A stretch of DNA of 64,000 nt from positions 806,001-870,000 of the forward strand of contig NW_006921534.1 in the NCBI RefSeq assembly GCF_000340215.1. Direction: 5' to 3'. The first letter of the stretch is position 1, and every line of letters begins with the position of its first letter. This document shows positions 35,973 through 45,999 of this stretch, in pieces. This DNA comes from Pseudocercospora fijiensis CIRAD86 (lineage: Eukaryota > Ascomycota > Dothideomycetes > Mycosphaerellales > Mycosphaerellaceae). The translations under genes were made by a program, and so were the position numbers. The notes under the pieces are model-generated. The model was not told the origin of the DNA. It did not search any database and saw only the letters and a program-made list of their open reading frames with translations.

Positions 35973-35991
35973 AGCCCTACCTTCGGCTCTA
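35973..35991 (-). promoter_or_regulatory. gypsy-1 primer-binding site
   Basis: In element sense it reads TAGAGCCGAAGGTAGGGCT. The same sequence lies next to the 5' LTR of gypsy-2 at 28,398-28,416. If the leading TAG was TGG before RIP, it would pair with a tRNA 3' end finishing in CCA. The tRNA is not identified. Confidence 0.6.
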
Positions 35992-35996
35992 GAAAA

Positions 35997-36347
35997 TGTA
36001 GGCGGGACGAGTAGGTCGTAGGTAGAGGTACATATATAGGGAACTGTATACTATAGGCCTAGTACTTAGTGTCTCTTAGGTAACTGCGAGGGGTCGGCGT
36101 AGTATTATATACTTCGAAGGGGAGGCGCTATAAATATTAAAGAGAAGAGAATAGCCGTAGGGAGGGCTACATTGTAGCTAGATTAGGTACATTTCCTATG
36201 TCCTTCTTGCTGTATATATTGTCGTAGCTATGCCTCCTTGTATAGTGTATATATATGTGTAAAGGTAGTTGTGTCTTCTAGGGTACAAAAGCAAGGAGAG
36301 GGGATACAAGTATATACACAAGTGCTAAGCCGGGTTTCCCTACTACA
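35997..36347 (-). repeat. gypsy-1 5' LTR
   Basis: Second copy of the 351-bp repeat. The primer-binding site lies a few bases inside it at 35,973-35,991, which marks it as the 5' LTR in element sense. Confidence 0.85.
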
Positions 36348-38040
36348 CTATTTATATATCTTCCTTCTCTATTATCCTCTATTAGCTTAACTATAAGGAG
36401 AGGAAGCTAAGCCTACTAGTATAGGTATCTCCCTACTTTCTTATACTCGTAGTACCTATTAGTCTCCCTAGGGATCTTCTCTCTTAGGTATCCTAATAGG
36501 TCTCTCTCCTCTACTTTTCTAGAGATTCGGCTCGCCTCTTCCTACTTTATACTAGCGTCTAGTCTTCTTAGCTCCTCTATATCCCTCTAAACTTCTCTAC
36601 TATTACGTTCCTAAATCCTCTTCTCTTTACTTAGGTAGCTTGCCTTATACTATATATCTTAGACTAGGTAGGGTAGCTACCTTTATAGTTACTATATATA
36701 TGTTTACTACTAAGGCATTTGTCTATTCTATATTCCTCTATATATCTTCTATAGCTCTAGCTCTTATTATAGTATTTAGTAATATATCTAAACCTCTAGC
36801 ATTTAAGGTACTATACTACCCTTTATTACTAGGTAAAGGATTCTACTAGGAGGATAGTTCCTTAGACTAGTAGTCCCTCCCCTATAATTTCTTCTATCTA
36901 GCTAGCGCTCTATATATAGATTACTATTAAGGAGTATATTTGTCCTTCCCTAGCCTTAGGGCTCTTTAGCTAGAAGGCTCTTCCTCCTTTTAGGTTAGGG
37001 TACTATCTAGTATTATCTTCCGAGAATCTTTCTATAGTTTCCTTCCTTTTAGGGCTATAGTCTCTTATATATAGACTAGTATCTAGTAGGCTACCTATAA
37101 TATCTCTCCTCCTAGGAATATCTCCTATATCTATTCTCTACTCTCCTAGAGCTAGGCTTTTACTATTTATAATATTACAAATATAGTAATATCTCTACTA
37201 GGTTGTTTCCTACCCCTAGTTGCTCTAGGGTCTCCTATCTCCTTTAGGAGTTCTATATTACTCTTATTAAGAGTCTTTTCCTCGTTTAAGGTATCCTCTA
37301 CTCTTATATATACTATATATGCCTCCTATAGTAGGGATCTAGTCTAGGGAAAGGGAGGGAGGGTAGCTAGCCTAACGGGCAATTTATGCCTAAGATACTA
37401 GCTACTAGCCCCTATCGGAAGGTTTCTATTTCGTAGGCAGTTACTAAGGTCTTTAATTAACTATACTATTACCGCTTTCTATTAGTAGTAGAGGATTATA
37501 GTAATATATCTCTAGAGGAGGGAGAAGACTTAGAAGAGGAGGGACTCCTATTTATTAGCTAGGCTCCTAGGATAAGAGATAGCGGCCTGTATTTCTTAGA
37601 CTAAAGAGTTTATACTCTCTTATATCTAGTAGTTCTCTTTTTCTAATTAAATGCCTACCCTAGCCTAGCTCCCTCCTAGGGTAGGTTAGGGCCTTCTTTA
37701 GCTAGAGGTACTAGCTAGTAGAAGCTAGGGACTTCTAACTCCTTTATACCTCTTAGTAGTATCCTAGATCTTCGCGAGTCTGTCTAGATAGACTCTAGTA
37801 TACTAAGATACCTAGAGGCCTTCTTATAGTACTATCGTTTTTTCTCCTATAATATATAGTAAGTTATATTATATTTTTAAATAAGGAGAGCCTACAAATT
37901 AAAAAGAATCTCTTAACAATTATATTTCTTATAAATATATAGCTAGTTTTAATTACTAGTTAGTTCTATTTACTATACTAGTTTAGAAAAAAGAGTAGTA
38001 GAAACTTAGTAAATATATAGAAGAGGGAATTTTGTTAAAT
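36348..38040 (-). pseudogene. LINE-A 5' half: ORF1 with zinc knuckles
   Basis: Minus-strand reading around 36,640-36,800 gives a row of Cys-containing knuckles: LKCQRF..., DKCLSSKH and further Cys/His positions turned to Tyr by RIP. This is the arrangement at the C-terminal end of ORF1 in Tad-type LINEs, where the Gag-like protein binds the element RNA. A charged, Arg/Glu-rich tail follows down to 36,348. In intact elements the ORF2 endonuclease follows at this distance, and it is found at 9872. The two halves are therefore one LINE split by gypsy-1. The 5' end near 38,040 is where the RIP signature stops, and it is approximate. Confidence 0.7.
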
Positions 38041-38206
38041 ACATAGAGTACTAGAACGTGCAGTCTAGCATAGCTTCTTAAACAGCACAAGACGCTAACA
38101 GCAAGATTTTAAAGTCTAGGGTTGTAGTAAATATGTATCGACACGCTAGTACTGACAAATCGATCCTGCGAGCAATCCACCGAAACATCGTTCTCCTTAT
38201 TTGCAA
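38041..38206. other. Unmutated 3' flank of the ferric reductase gene
   Basis: CpA and TpG reappear here, so RIP stops at about 38,045-38,055. The stretch probably contains the 3' untranslated region. No polyadenylation signal could be assigned with confidence. Confidence 0.45.
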
Positions 38207-40414
38207 CTACCAAATCATAGTCTCATTGTAATAGCCGATCTCAACACCTTCTTCGCCTGGAATCTTGACTACAGCAGCGCGGCAGGCGTCAGAGAATTGC
38301 GGAGTGCCGCATGTAACAATTGCCATACTCTTCTTCGCGATCTGTCTGTGCTCTCGCATGACTGTTTGAGCGTCAGGGCGTCCGAAACGGATCTCATATG
38401 GAGGTCGCGCTGGGAGCTTTTCAGCATTCTGTGCTTCCTCCTCAGCAGCCGACGTGAGATACACAGTCATATAAACACGATCTGTATGGATGACCGACGC
38501 CAGTTCATTCGCGCAAATGTCGTCTGGGAGGTGTCGTTGAGGCACAGCCCAAGCAATATGGACCTTGGTGTGGTTGTTATCGGCCACCAAGAAGTGAGCA
38601 TGCGAGATTGCAGCGGTGATACCCGAACCTCCACACAGCACAAGCACATCCGAGTAGCCCGAAAGATCCAGCTTTTCTCCATACGGACCCTCGAGAAAGA
38701 CTGTGACTTGTGCAGATGCTACTGATTCGTTCGTTGCAAAAAGTCGGTTCTGAAGGCGACCGGTCATTCCCCCGTATGGGCGAATGAGAAAAGTGTGGGC
38801 CAGTTCACCGGAAGCAGATGTCTCAAAGACTGGACGAATATTTGTTCCAAATTCCTTGGCCATAATGGATTGTCTCGGCGAAGGGGGCTCAGAGGAACCT
38901 GGTCGTCGCCAAGAGCACACTGTGAATGGATGACTCTCATAGCCTCGCAGACCGACGGGCATATATAAGTAATAGTATAGTCCAGGTACAACCGGCTTGT
39001 TTGGCATGAAGTCAGTGATGTCCAAGCGAGCCATATCGGTGGTCCGATGGTATGTGGCAACAGCTTCGACGCCCTTGGTGAAGCGTGGCATAACCGAGAT
39101 GAAGACTGTTCGACCGAATCGCAGCAGGCGATCGAGAACCCAGATGGCGATGCATGGGTAGAGGTAGTAATTGAATTCCCCACTGAAAATCTTGACGTGG
39201 TACCAAAGAGTCACGAAGAAGATCAGGGACATCCAGATGTGGACCATCAAAAACAAATCGTAAAAGTGTTCGCGGAAGCAGTATGCAGAGGCACCAAGCA
39301 TTAGCGCCATGGTGATTGTAGCGATGCCGCCACAGTACCAGTACTCTTCAGCCCACGATGACTGGTAGGAAGACGCATCTCCGGTCGAGTAGAAATCAAA
39401 GACGGTGTAGGCGATGGAGTGGATGATTGCGTGGACGACAGCAATCCTAGCAATCCAACGATGAAAGAGATTGTACGTCGCAAAAGACCAGCCTGTAAGC
39501 CACATAAACGGATCATTGCGAGCCGCAAAAACCCAGACCATAGGCAATTGCGCGATTGATAGAAAGCCGGTGCGATCAGCAACATATCTTGCAAGCTGGA
39601 GCTTGTAGGTAGGATAACTGGCAGCGTCAGCGACGAACATCGAGTGGACGGGATGAACAGCGACTCACTATTGGTTGCCAATGAAGAGATTGTATCCTGG
39701 GAAGCACATGATGAAGTTCATAACCACGTAAAGCGCCAGAATGACGCTCTCAAGTCTTGGAGGAATGGTGAAAGAGCGAGCCACCGCCTCCGACTGGTGC
39801 TTGCGGAAAGTAGGGGGCAAGATCAGACTCTTGCGGATCCAAAGCCACCAGCGTGATTGTGGAGCACCCCGTGGCTTCTTCATGACTGTAATCGTGCGGT
39901 GACCAATTCCAAGCGCAATGACAAGGCCCCAGAATGCGAGCATGGCGAAGGAGAAGTCAAAGTCTATGTTCCACGTTGCGTAGAACTCTTTGACTGTCTT
40001 CTCGCCCAATGCTTGCCAGTCAGAATCGGGAATGGCTGGGGTGTTGAGTGGTACATTTGCAGTTGCAAGGGCAGCTGTGGCGTTCAAGACCAACACTTGA
40101 TTGAGTTCTGCCTCGGAAAGAAGATAGTCTTGGATGGTAGGCAGTGGAAAGCCAGCATTTTCTTCGCACGAAGGACTCAGAAGATTACGTCCAGACTGTG
40201 CTTGTTCGGGAGTGCAATATCTCTGGGCGCAGTAGAAGATGGATTTGATCTTGGGCGTGTTGGAGCACTCATCCAAGTAGTAGGCGCCTGGATCCGCCGA
40301 GGCTGGCGTGACATTGAAATAAATCGAATCGACAGCACTGTAGCATCCATAGAAACTTGAAGAGTGTATGTATAGGCTATCACGTGCATGATGCCTGAGG
40401 CTGCAACTGTGCAC
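38207..40414 (-). CDS. Ferric reductase transmembrane component, two exons, N-terminus replaced
   Basis: FRE/NOX-type oxidoreductase that would pass electrons from NADPH through FAD and two haems across a membrane to reduce extracellular Fe3+ (or Cu2+) for uptake. Exon 1 is 39,669-40,414 and exon 2 is 38,207-39,617, giving about 718 residues. The extracellular N-terminal part is Cys-rich (CYSAVDSIYF, FYCAQRYC). Helices begin at FSFAMLAFWGLVIAL. Two His pairs spaced 14 residues lie in HRWIARIAVVHAIIH and HIWMSLIFFVTLWYH and are the expected haem ligands. The FAD motif is HPFT (about 38,930). The NADPH motifs are VLVLCGGSGIT and CGTPQFSDA near the C-terminus, which ends ETMIW. No stop interrupts it and its base use is normal, unlike everything around it. 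The first ~20 codons come from a Copia LTR fragment, and no signal peptide is seen. The true first exon seems lost or elsewhere. Confidence 0.9.
39618..39668 (-). other. 51-bp spliceosomal intron of the ferric reductase gene
   Basis: In gene sense the donor is GTGAGT, a branch-like GCTGAC lies 10 bases before the acceptor, and the acceptor is CAG. Splicing joins IGNQY to YPTYKL and restores the conserved run into RYVADRTGFLS. Without splicing, a TAG lies directly across the donor. Confidence 0.88.
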
Positions 40415-40458
40415 ACTTTATCTTTAGGCTTTCTGTAATTAGCCCTTCTTCTAACAAC
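40353..40458 (-). repeat. Copia LTR fragment without RIP, fused to the 5' end of the ferric reductase gene
   Basis: Matches 45,573-45,672 along its length. Almost all differences are CA/TG here against TA there, so this copy kept the original bases. It is next to the 3' end of the Copia coding region, so it is the start of the 3' LTR, cut off at about 40,353 where ferric reductase sequence begins. The reductase ATG at 40,412-40,414 lies inside it. Confidence 0.7.
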
Positions 40459-40461
40459 CGA

Positions 40462-43400
40462 GCTAGAGTAATAGCCTCCTTCGCACTAGTTGTTAACTAA
40501 ATATACTCGGCTTCTATAGACGATAGTATAACAAGTGTCTAGCGGCCGGACTTATATAATAGAGGTCCGCCGGTAATAGTAAAGTAGAAGCCTCCTATAG
40601 AGCGACGAGTAACCGGATTATTAGCCTAGGAAGCGTTATAGTATCTAACAAAGTTAAGCTCGTTTTTATTCTATATTCCTCGGAAGTATAAGCTACGGCT
40701 AAGAGTGCTAACTAGGTACTTAATAAGCTAAAGAAGTGCGGTATAATACTCCTTAGTTAGGTTAGAAATATATCGTAATAGTAGGCCTATAGTATAGCAA
40801 GCATTAGGTCGTATAATTATAGCTAGCTATAGTGCTTTACTAACACCTTCCTAATACTAAGTCTTAAAGGCAGCGCTAGTAGTATAGCCCTTAGGTATAC
40901 GCTAAATCGATATCTTAACGTATCGAGGCGCTATTAGCGTAGCCGGTACTATACGGCCCTATATGCTATACTTCTTACTAAGCCTATTTAAATAGGTATC
41001 TTAAACAACGTAAATAGTGCGCTAGTTGCGGTTACGAATAATCCGTATACCGAGATAGTAGTATAGGTTACCTAGTTCTCGTATATTAAAGCGGTCCTTT
41101 AGCAACTAAGCGACTGCTTCTAGTGCTAATAGGGTATAGGCGATAATAATTATATTATCTACGTAGATAATAATAATAGAGCCGCTAACAACGTGTTTAA
41201 ATACATATATATTAGCTATTATTAGTATAAAGTCTAGGCTCTTTAAGTACTTTCGAAGCTCTTCGTACTATAGCATTAGTAACTGCTTTAGACTATATAG
41301 TGCCTTTAGCAATAGACAGACTATAGCCTTGCTACTACGGTCTTTAAAGCTATATAGTTGCTCGACGTAGATCTTATACTTATTACTAATAAGCGTATTA
41401 AGGAAGGCCGTTAGGATGTTATATTACTTAGCCTCTAGGTCGTAATAAGCGATTAGGCCAAATAGTGCTCGTAGCGTAGACGGCTTAGCTATAGCCGTAT
41501 AGGTCTTATTATAGTCCTATCCCTTAACCTATATAAAACTACGGACGACCTAACGAGCCTTAAACCGGCTTATATTACTATTAGCGTCTCGCTTAATAGT
41601 AAAGACCTATCGGCTACAGACAACCTTGCGACCTCTAGGCACTTCTAGTCGAGAAACATATACCTATATATAGTTGTCTATTAATAACTTGTATTTAGCC
41701 TTATAGGCCTCCTACTATTATAGCTAATATAGCGACTCCTTAGCGGCCTTAAAGCTCTTCGGAATTAGAATGTCGTTATTCGGGATCTATTTAGCAATAT
41801 AGCAGGCGGCTATAAAACCCTTTATATAGGCTATCGGTATATTAGTAAGGTTGCGGCGCTCTTTACGGTAGGCGCTAGTGTTAGCTAGATAACTACGTAA
41901 TAGTTTACGAGCGCTCTTATTGCTTCGTATCTTACGTATAGAACGATCGCCTATCTTAGTTAGCCGCTCAAACTCTAGCAACTAGCTAGGCTCGCCTTTC
42001 TTAGCTTATAGATTATATATAGGCTGTTCCTTAGCTAATTAGAAACTATCCTTATTACTTAAAGGAGGTTAAATAGCTAGTAGGTTATCCTCGAGTAGTA
42101 ATAGATTAGCGACCTTATTAGCTACCTCTATATCCTAAGTAGGTTCTTCTAGAGCATCTTCCTATTAAGCTAGAATATGCTAGACTATACTAATAGCCTC
42201 TACCGGCGGTAGTGCCTCGTTAGTTATAGAATTGAATAGAGCCGGTATAATAGACTCGAGTATAACAAACTCGTTCTCCGCTAGGTTATTAGAGTTAGTA
42301 TATAGTACTATACTCTTAGGAAGCAACAGCTTACTAGCTATTTTAATAAACTAGATATCCTTTAATAGAATAACCTTATACTAGTTAGGAAGGTAAATTA
42401 TATATTTTCCTAAGTCTATAGAGTCCTTAGTATAGCTAACTAGCTTGCTAATAAGGCCTCTACTATCTATTTTTTTTCTACGAGTTACTCCGTAATCGTA
42501 TATAATAGTAGTATAGCTATAGGCACGAAGATATTAAAGGCGTAGCTGCTTTCGAGACCAATTAAGCTCCCTAGCTATAATAGTATAGGGGCTAAGACCT
42601 TCTAAGGTTCTAGGAGTGATATTAAGAACCTATATAGTAGTAGTAACTATATACGGCTATAGGGCCTTTAGCAAATTAGTATAGAGCACTATCTTCCGAG
42701 CGGTCGTATATACGATATAATTACTAACTTTAGCTAGGCTATTCTAAGTAGAAGAATAAGGTGCTATAACCTATAGTATAATGCCCTAATTACGAGCCTA
42801 GCTTAACAGCTAAGTTCCGCCGTATTTACCTCCTCTATCGAGGCGATAGATTAGGATCGAATAGCTAGTTTATATACGGACGTATATACGATAGTCCTTA
42901 ATAGCTACTACAGCCCCTAACTTTAGTAAGCTAGTATACTCGTATCGATAGGCTAACTTAGCGCATATAAACAACGTAAAATAGCGTTCTTGTAGTAGAC
43001 TAGGATTAGTAATAGTAACTACATCTATATAGACAATATAGTAAATAGTAGATAGTCGTAGGCGTAGCAGTCGATTATATTCCTTATATAACGTCGCTAT
43101 ACGATAAGTAATGCAGTTTCGGAAGTCGTCCTTGTTTCTAGTAATAACAATCTAACCCTTAGCTTCTATTCGTAATAGCTTGCGGTAATAAATATAGCTA
43201 TATCGTAGATACTACTCTTCTATCGTACCTATTAGTACCCCCTTCTTTAATAGAAGTGTAACAACCTAACCCTTAGGACTAGAGGTTAGTATATACAGAT
43301 AGGGGAGACTATTCTTTCGGTATATCTAAGCAATAGTAACCTTAGAGCCGTTAACGACAGTAAATAGTATACGCTTGTTATTCCGATAGAAATAGCCCTT

Positions 43401-45040
43401 ATCGGTAAGCTTCTTAGTAGATAGGAGGTTAGCAGCTAGACCTAGTATATACAGTGTCTCTAACAACTTTATATTGCTAATACTATACTCGTTAACTACT
43501 TCTGTCTAAGCAATACCTACTATTATTACGTGCTTCGTATTGCCTCTAAATCGAATAGGGATATAGCAGCCTTTATATTTAAGTAGTAGGGCAGGATTAT
43601 TAACTATATATATACTAGTACTAGAGTCTACAACCTAGTTAGTAGTACGAGTCGCTATAGTAAGCGCTATTAATGCCGCATTACTAATAGTAATCGTATT
43701 AAAGGCGTAGTTGCTACCTAAACTAGGTAACGGTACTAAATCCGGACGTAGATTGTTATAGAATAAGGGTAGCGTATTCTTAGCAAATAGGCCTTATATA
43801 CTAGGCTAGGGTTGCTACTATTGCTATATAGTTAGTCTACGCTACTGCTGCTGCTATTGCTATTACTATATCCCCTTCTTCTTAGCCTTCTACTACTTAC
43901 GGCGTAGTCGGTCTTCCTCCTTTAGATAAGGGTACTTGTTATAGCAGCGGTCGGAAGGATATAACCCCTAATAATAGGTGCATTTCTTACGGTTAGACTA
44001 ATAACTATTCTAGTTGTTTCTACCGCGGCCTCGACCGTTATTATTATTATTTCCGCGGCTACTACGACCGCTACGGTTAGAGTTACCTCGACTATTGCTA
44101 CTACTATTGCTACCTTATAGTTACTAGCGCTAAAGACTAAAGAAGCTATTATATTAGGCCTAGTTTAATTAAGCTACATTCTTATTAAGCAACGCGCTAA
44201 TAATGTTATTAAGGGTACTATTATTAATAGTGTATTCCGAGGCGCGTATCTGCTTACGGCGTATCTATACGAAAGCCTCGTAGAATAGTGCGATCTGTAT
44301 AATAAATATATTATATATAGACAGCCTAATATTAGCTAATAGCTAACTTAGTATCCTTTAAGGCACCGAGCTTCTTCTTATATTCGTTATAGAACTTCTC
44401 GACGTCCTTGCTATCGTAGCGAAGGGTAATATAGTCCTAGAAGAGTATGAATTTAGTAGACCTACCTTTACTAGTATACTTCTTATATAGATAATCCTAT
44501 ACTGCCTTAGAGGTATCGAGTCTAAGCAACAACTACTAGATCTCCGATATATAGTTAGCGAATATCCACGTACGCGCTAACTAGTCCTTTGCCTCCTATT
44601 TATCTTAGCGGTCTTTAAATTGCTCCTATATTTTAGTAGATAATAGCTTAATCTTAGGCTTTAGGCGGGTCCCTTAGATATAGCGCTATACCTATATGCC
44701 TTTAAGGGCACCCTTAGCGGCATAGGCCTATACTAGATAATTCTCCTTATTCTTTAGCTTAAGAATATTGCTTATATAAGTAGTAGAGGTTATAGGAGGA
44801 GCTATTACGGATAGCGACGGCAATAATATAGAAAGAGACTATAGACTTGTCTTAAGAGGCAGCCGATAGGCGCGCCTATATTATAGTGTAGCGGACAGCT
44901 AATACTAGTGTTATAGTAACCGACTCGAGTCGGACTAGCACCTACTAGAATACTCGAGGGTAGTTAAAAGGATAGCGGCGATAATATTAGTATTAGCGTA
45001 ATTATTAGCAAAGAATGCTAGCTACGTAGTAGTCGGATTA
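40462..45040 (-). pseudogene. Copia gag-pol remnant
   Basis: A CCHC-type knuckle lies at about 43,930-43,990 (KKCTYYQGLYPSDRCYNKYP, Cys and His partly changed by RIP). The protease block VVDSSTSIYI lies at about 43,610-43,640. The integrase core is at about 42,650-43,300 (TIYYIVYIDVVTITN and downstream). RT is at about 41,000-42,000; its active-site box is YVDNIIIIA at about 41,150-41,175, usually YVDD. The RNase H end ILSSIEAEYIQLTTSAKEAI lies at about 40,465-40,530, matching the ALSSTEAEYVALSEAAKEA motif. Stops are of the TAA/TAG kind throughout, so the element is dead. Confidence 0.78.
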
Positions 45041-45572
45041 ACTATTAGAAGTGTTGAATTGCGTTAGAAACGCAGGGGGCTTATAACTACTTAAGATATA
45101 AACTGAAATTAGTTATAAGGGTACTATTAAGCCTATTACGCTATACAAGGATAATTAGTTAGTAATCGCTATTACTTAGTTAACGAGTGTCGATAGCTAT
45201 ACTAAGCATATAGATACTAGGGTCTACTATATTAGCAAGAAGATCGCTAATAGTACTATCGTTATTACCTAGATTAGTATATACAATTAAATCGCTAATA
45301 GCTTTACTAAGCCGCTTAACAAGCTTAAGCATAGTCGCTTTGTTTAGCAGTTAAACTTAGTAGATTGTAAGGCTACTATTAAGAGCGCCGCTTAACCTAC
45401 TACTAAGTACTAAATAGATAGAAGATATAGGTTTATTATCTAGTTTAACTGCTTGTTTGCCTATTTGCTTAATTAGTTATAATAGCCTAAAAGTAGTCTA
45501 TTTCTGCATCTAATACCCCTTTGTTTGCTTAGTAGTTTGCTTGTTTAGCTATATATACGCGATAAGGGGCTA

Positions 45573-45672
45573 ACTTAAAGAGTGTGTATATAGGCTATTA
45601 CGTATATAATGCCTAAGGCTACAACTATATATACTTTATCTTTAGGCTTTCTGTAATTAGCCCTTCTTCTAA
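45573..45672 (-). repeat. Copia 5' LTR segment, RIP-mutated copy
   Basis: RIP-altered counterpart of 40,353-40,458. Examples are GTATATAATGCCTAA against GTGCATGATGCCTGA. The LTR probably continues leftwards beyond 45,573. Confidence 0.65.
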
Positions 45673-45955
45673 ATACATTACAGTTTACATCTTAAGTTAG
45701 AAGCCTAGTAGACGCGATTAGCAAGTACTCTTAGATAGCAGCCTCGCGGGTAAATGTATATATAGTAGTCTTCCGGCTATAGATAGTACTAGTTCTTATA
45801 CTAAGAGTAAAGCTAGGTAGGCTCTTTGTCGCTAAGTGCGGACGTTAGAAAGCAAGTAAAGAGAGTAGCAGTAGCTATAGCAAGGGCGTAAAGGAGACGA
45901 GGAGCTATATAAACGGAGTAGTAAAGGGATCGCGACCTAGCCGGCATTTTGCGCG
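45673..45955. other. RIP-mutated spacer between Copia and the IS630-type element
   Basis: No coding reading or repeat recognised. I searched it for a missing first exon of the ferric reductase on the minus strand and saw none. Confidence 0.4.
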
Positions 45956-45999
45956 AGATCTAATTAGATTTTATCTACTAGGCATATAGGTAAGAGGAA

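Larger units (their letters stand above)
9873..36347 (-). mobile_element. gypsy-1: giant Ty3-type LTR retrotransposon, split by gypsy-2
   Basis: Direct LTRs at 9873-10223 and 35,997-36,347 (351 bp each, TG...CA ends) flank a minus-strand coding region. CTAT precedes the left LTR and CTAT follows the right LTR, which is the target duplication. Subtracting gypsy-2 (16,368-28,697, with its ATAG duplication) leaves about 14.1 kb, very large for a fungal Ty3 element. Order in element sense: LTR, PBS, gag-protease, RT-RNase H-integrase, extra ORF, polypurine tract, LTR. The insertion lies inside LINE-A. All coding parts are RIP-mutated. Confidence 0.8.
40459..45672 (-). mobile_element. Ty1/Copia retrotransposon, RIP-mutated
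   Basis: Minus-strand element with its RNase H end at the left and a 5' LTR segment at 45,573-45,672 on the right, matching 40,353-40,458. The full LTR length is not known because the left copy is truncated. Domain order in element sense (gag, protease, integrase, RT, RNase H) is that of Copia. Confidence 0.75.

Noticed and set aside
38201..38725. 174-codon open frame on the plus strand over the ferric reductase
   Set aside because: Antisense to a conserved NADPH-binding domain. It has no family resemblance and exists because that region is GC-balanced and free of RIP stops.
38764..39304. Several other open frames overlapping the ferric reductase (38,764-39,183 and 39,047-39,304)
   Set aside because: Shadow frames of exon 2. 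The real frame carries all conserved motifs.
39857..40360. 167-codon plus-strand frame opposite exon 1
   Set aside because: Antisense shadow, with no recognisable motif or own promoter context.
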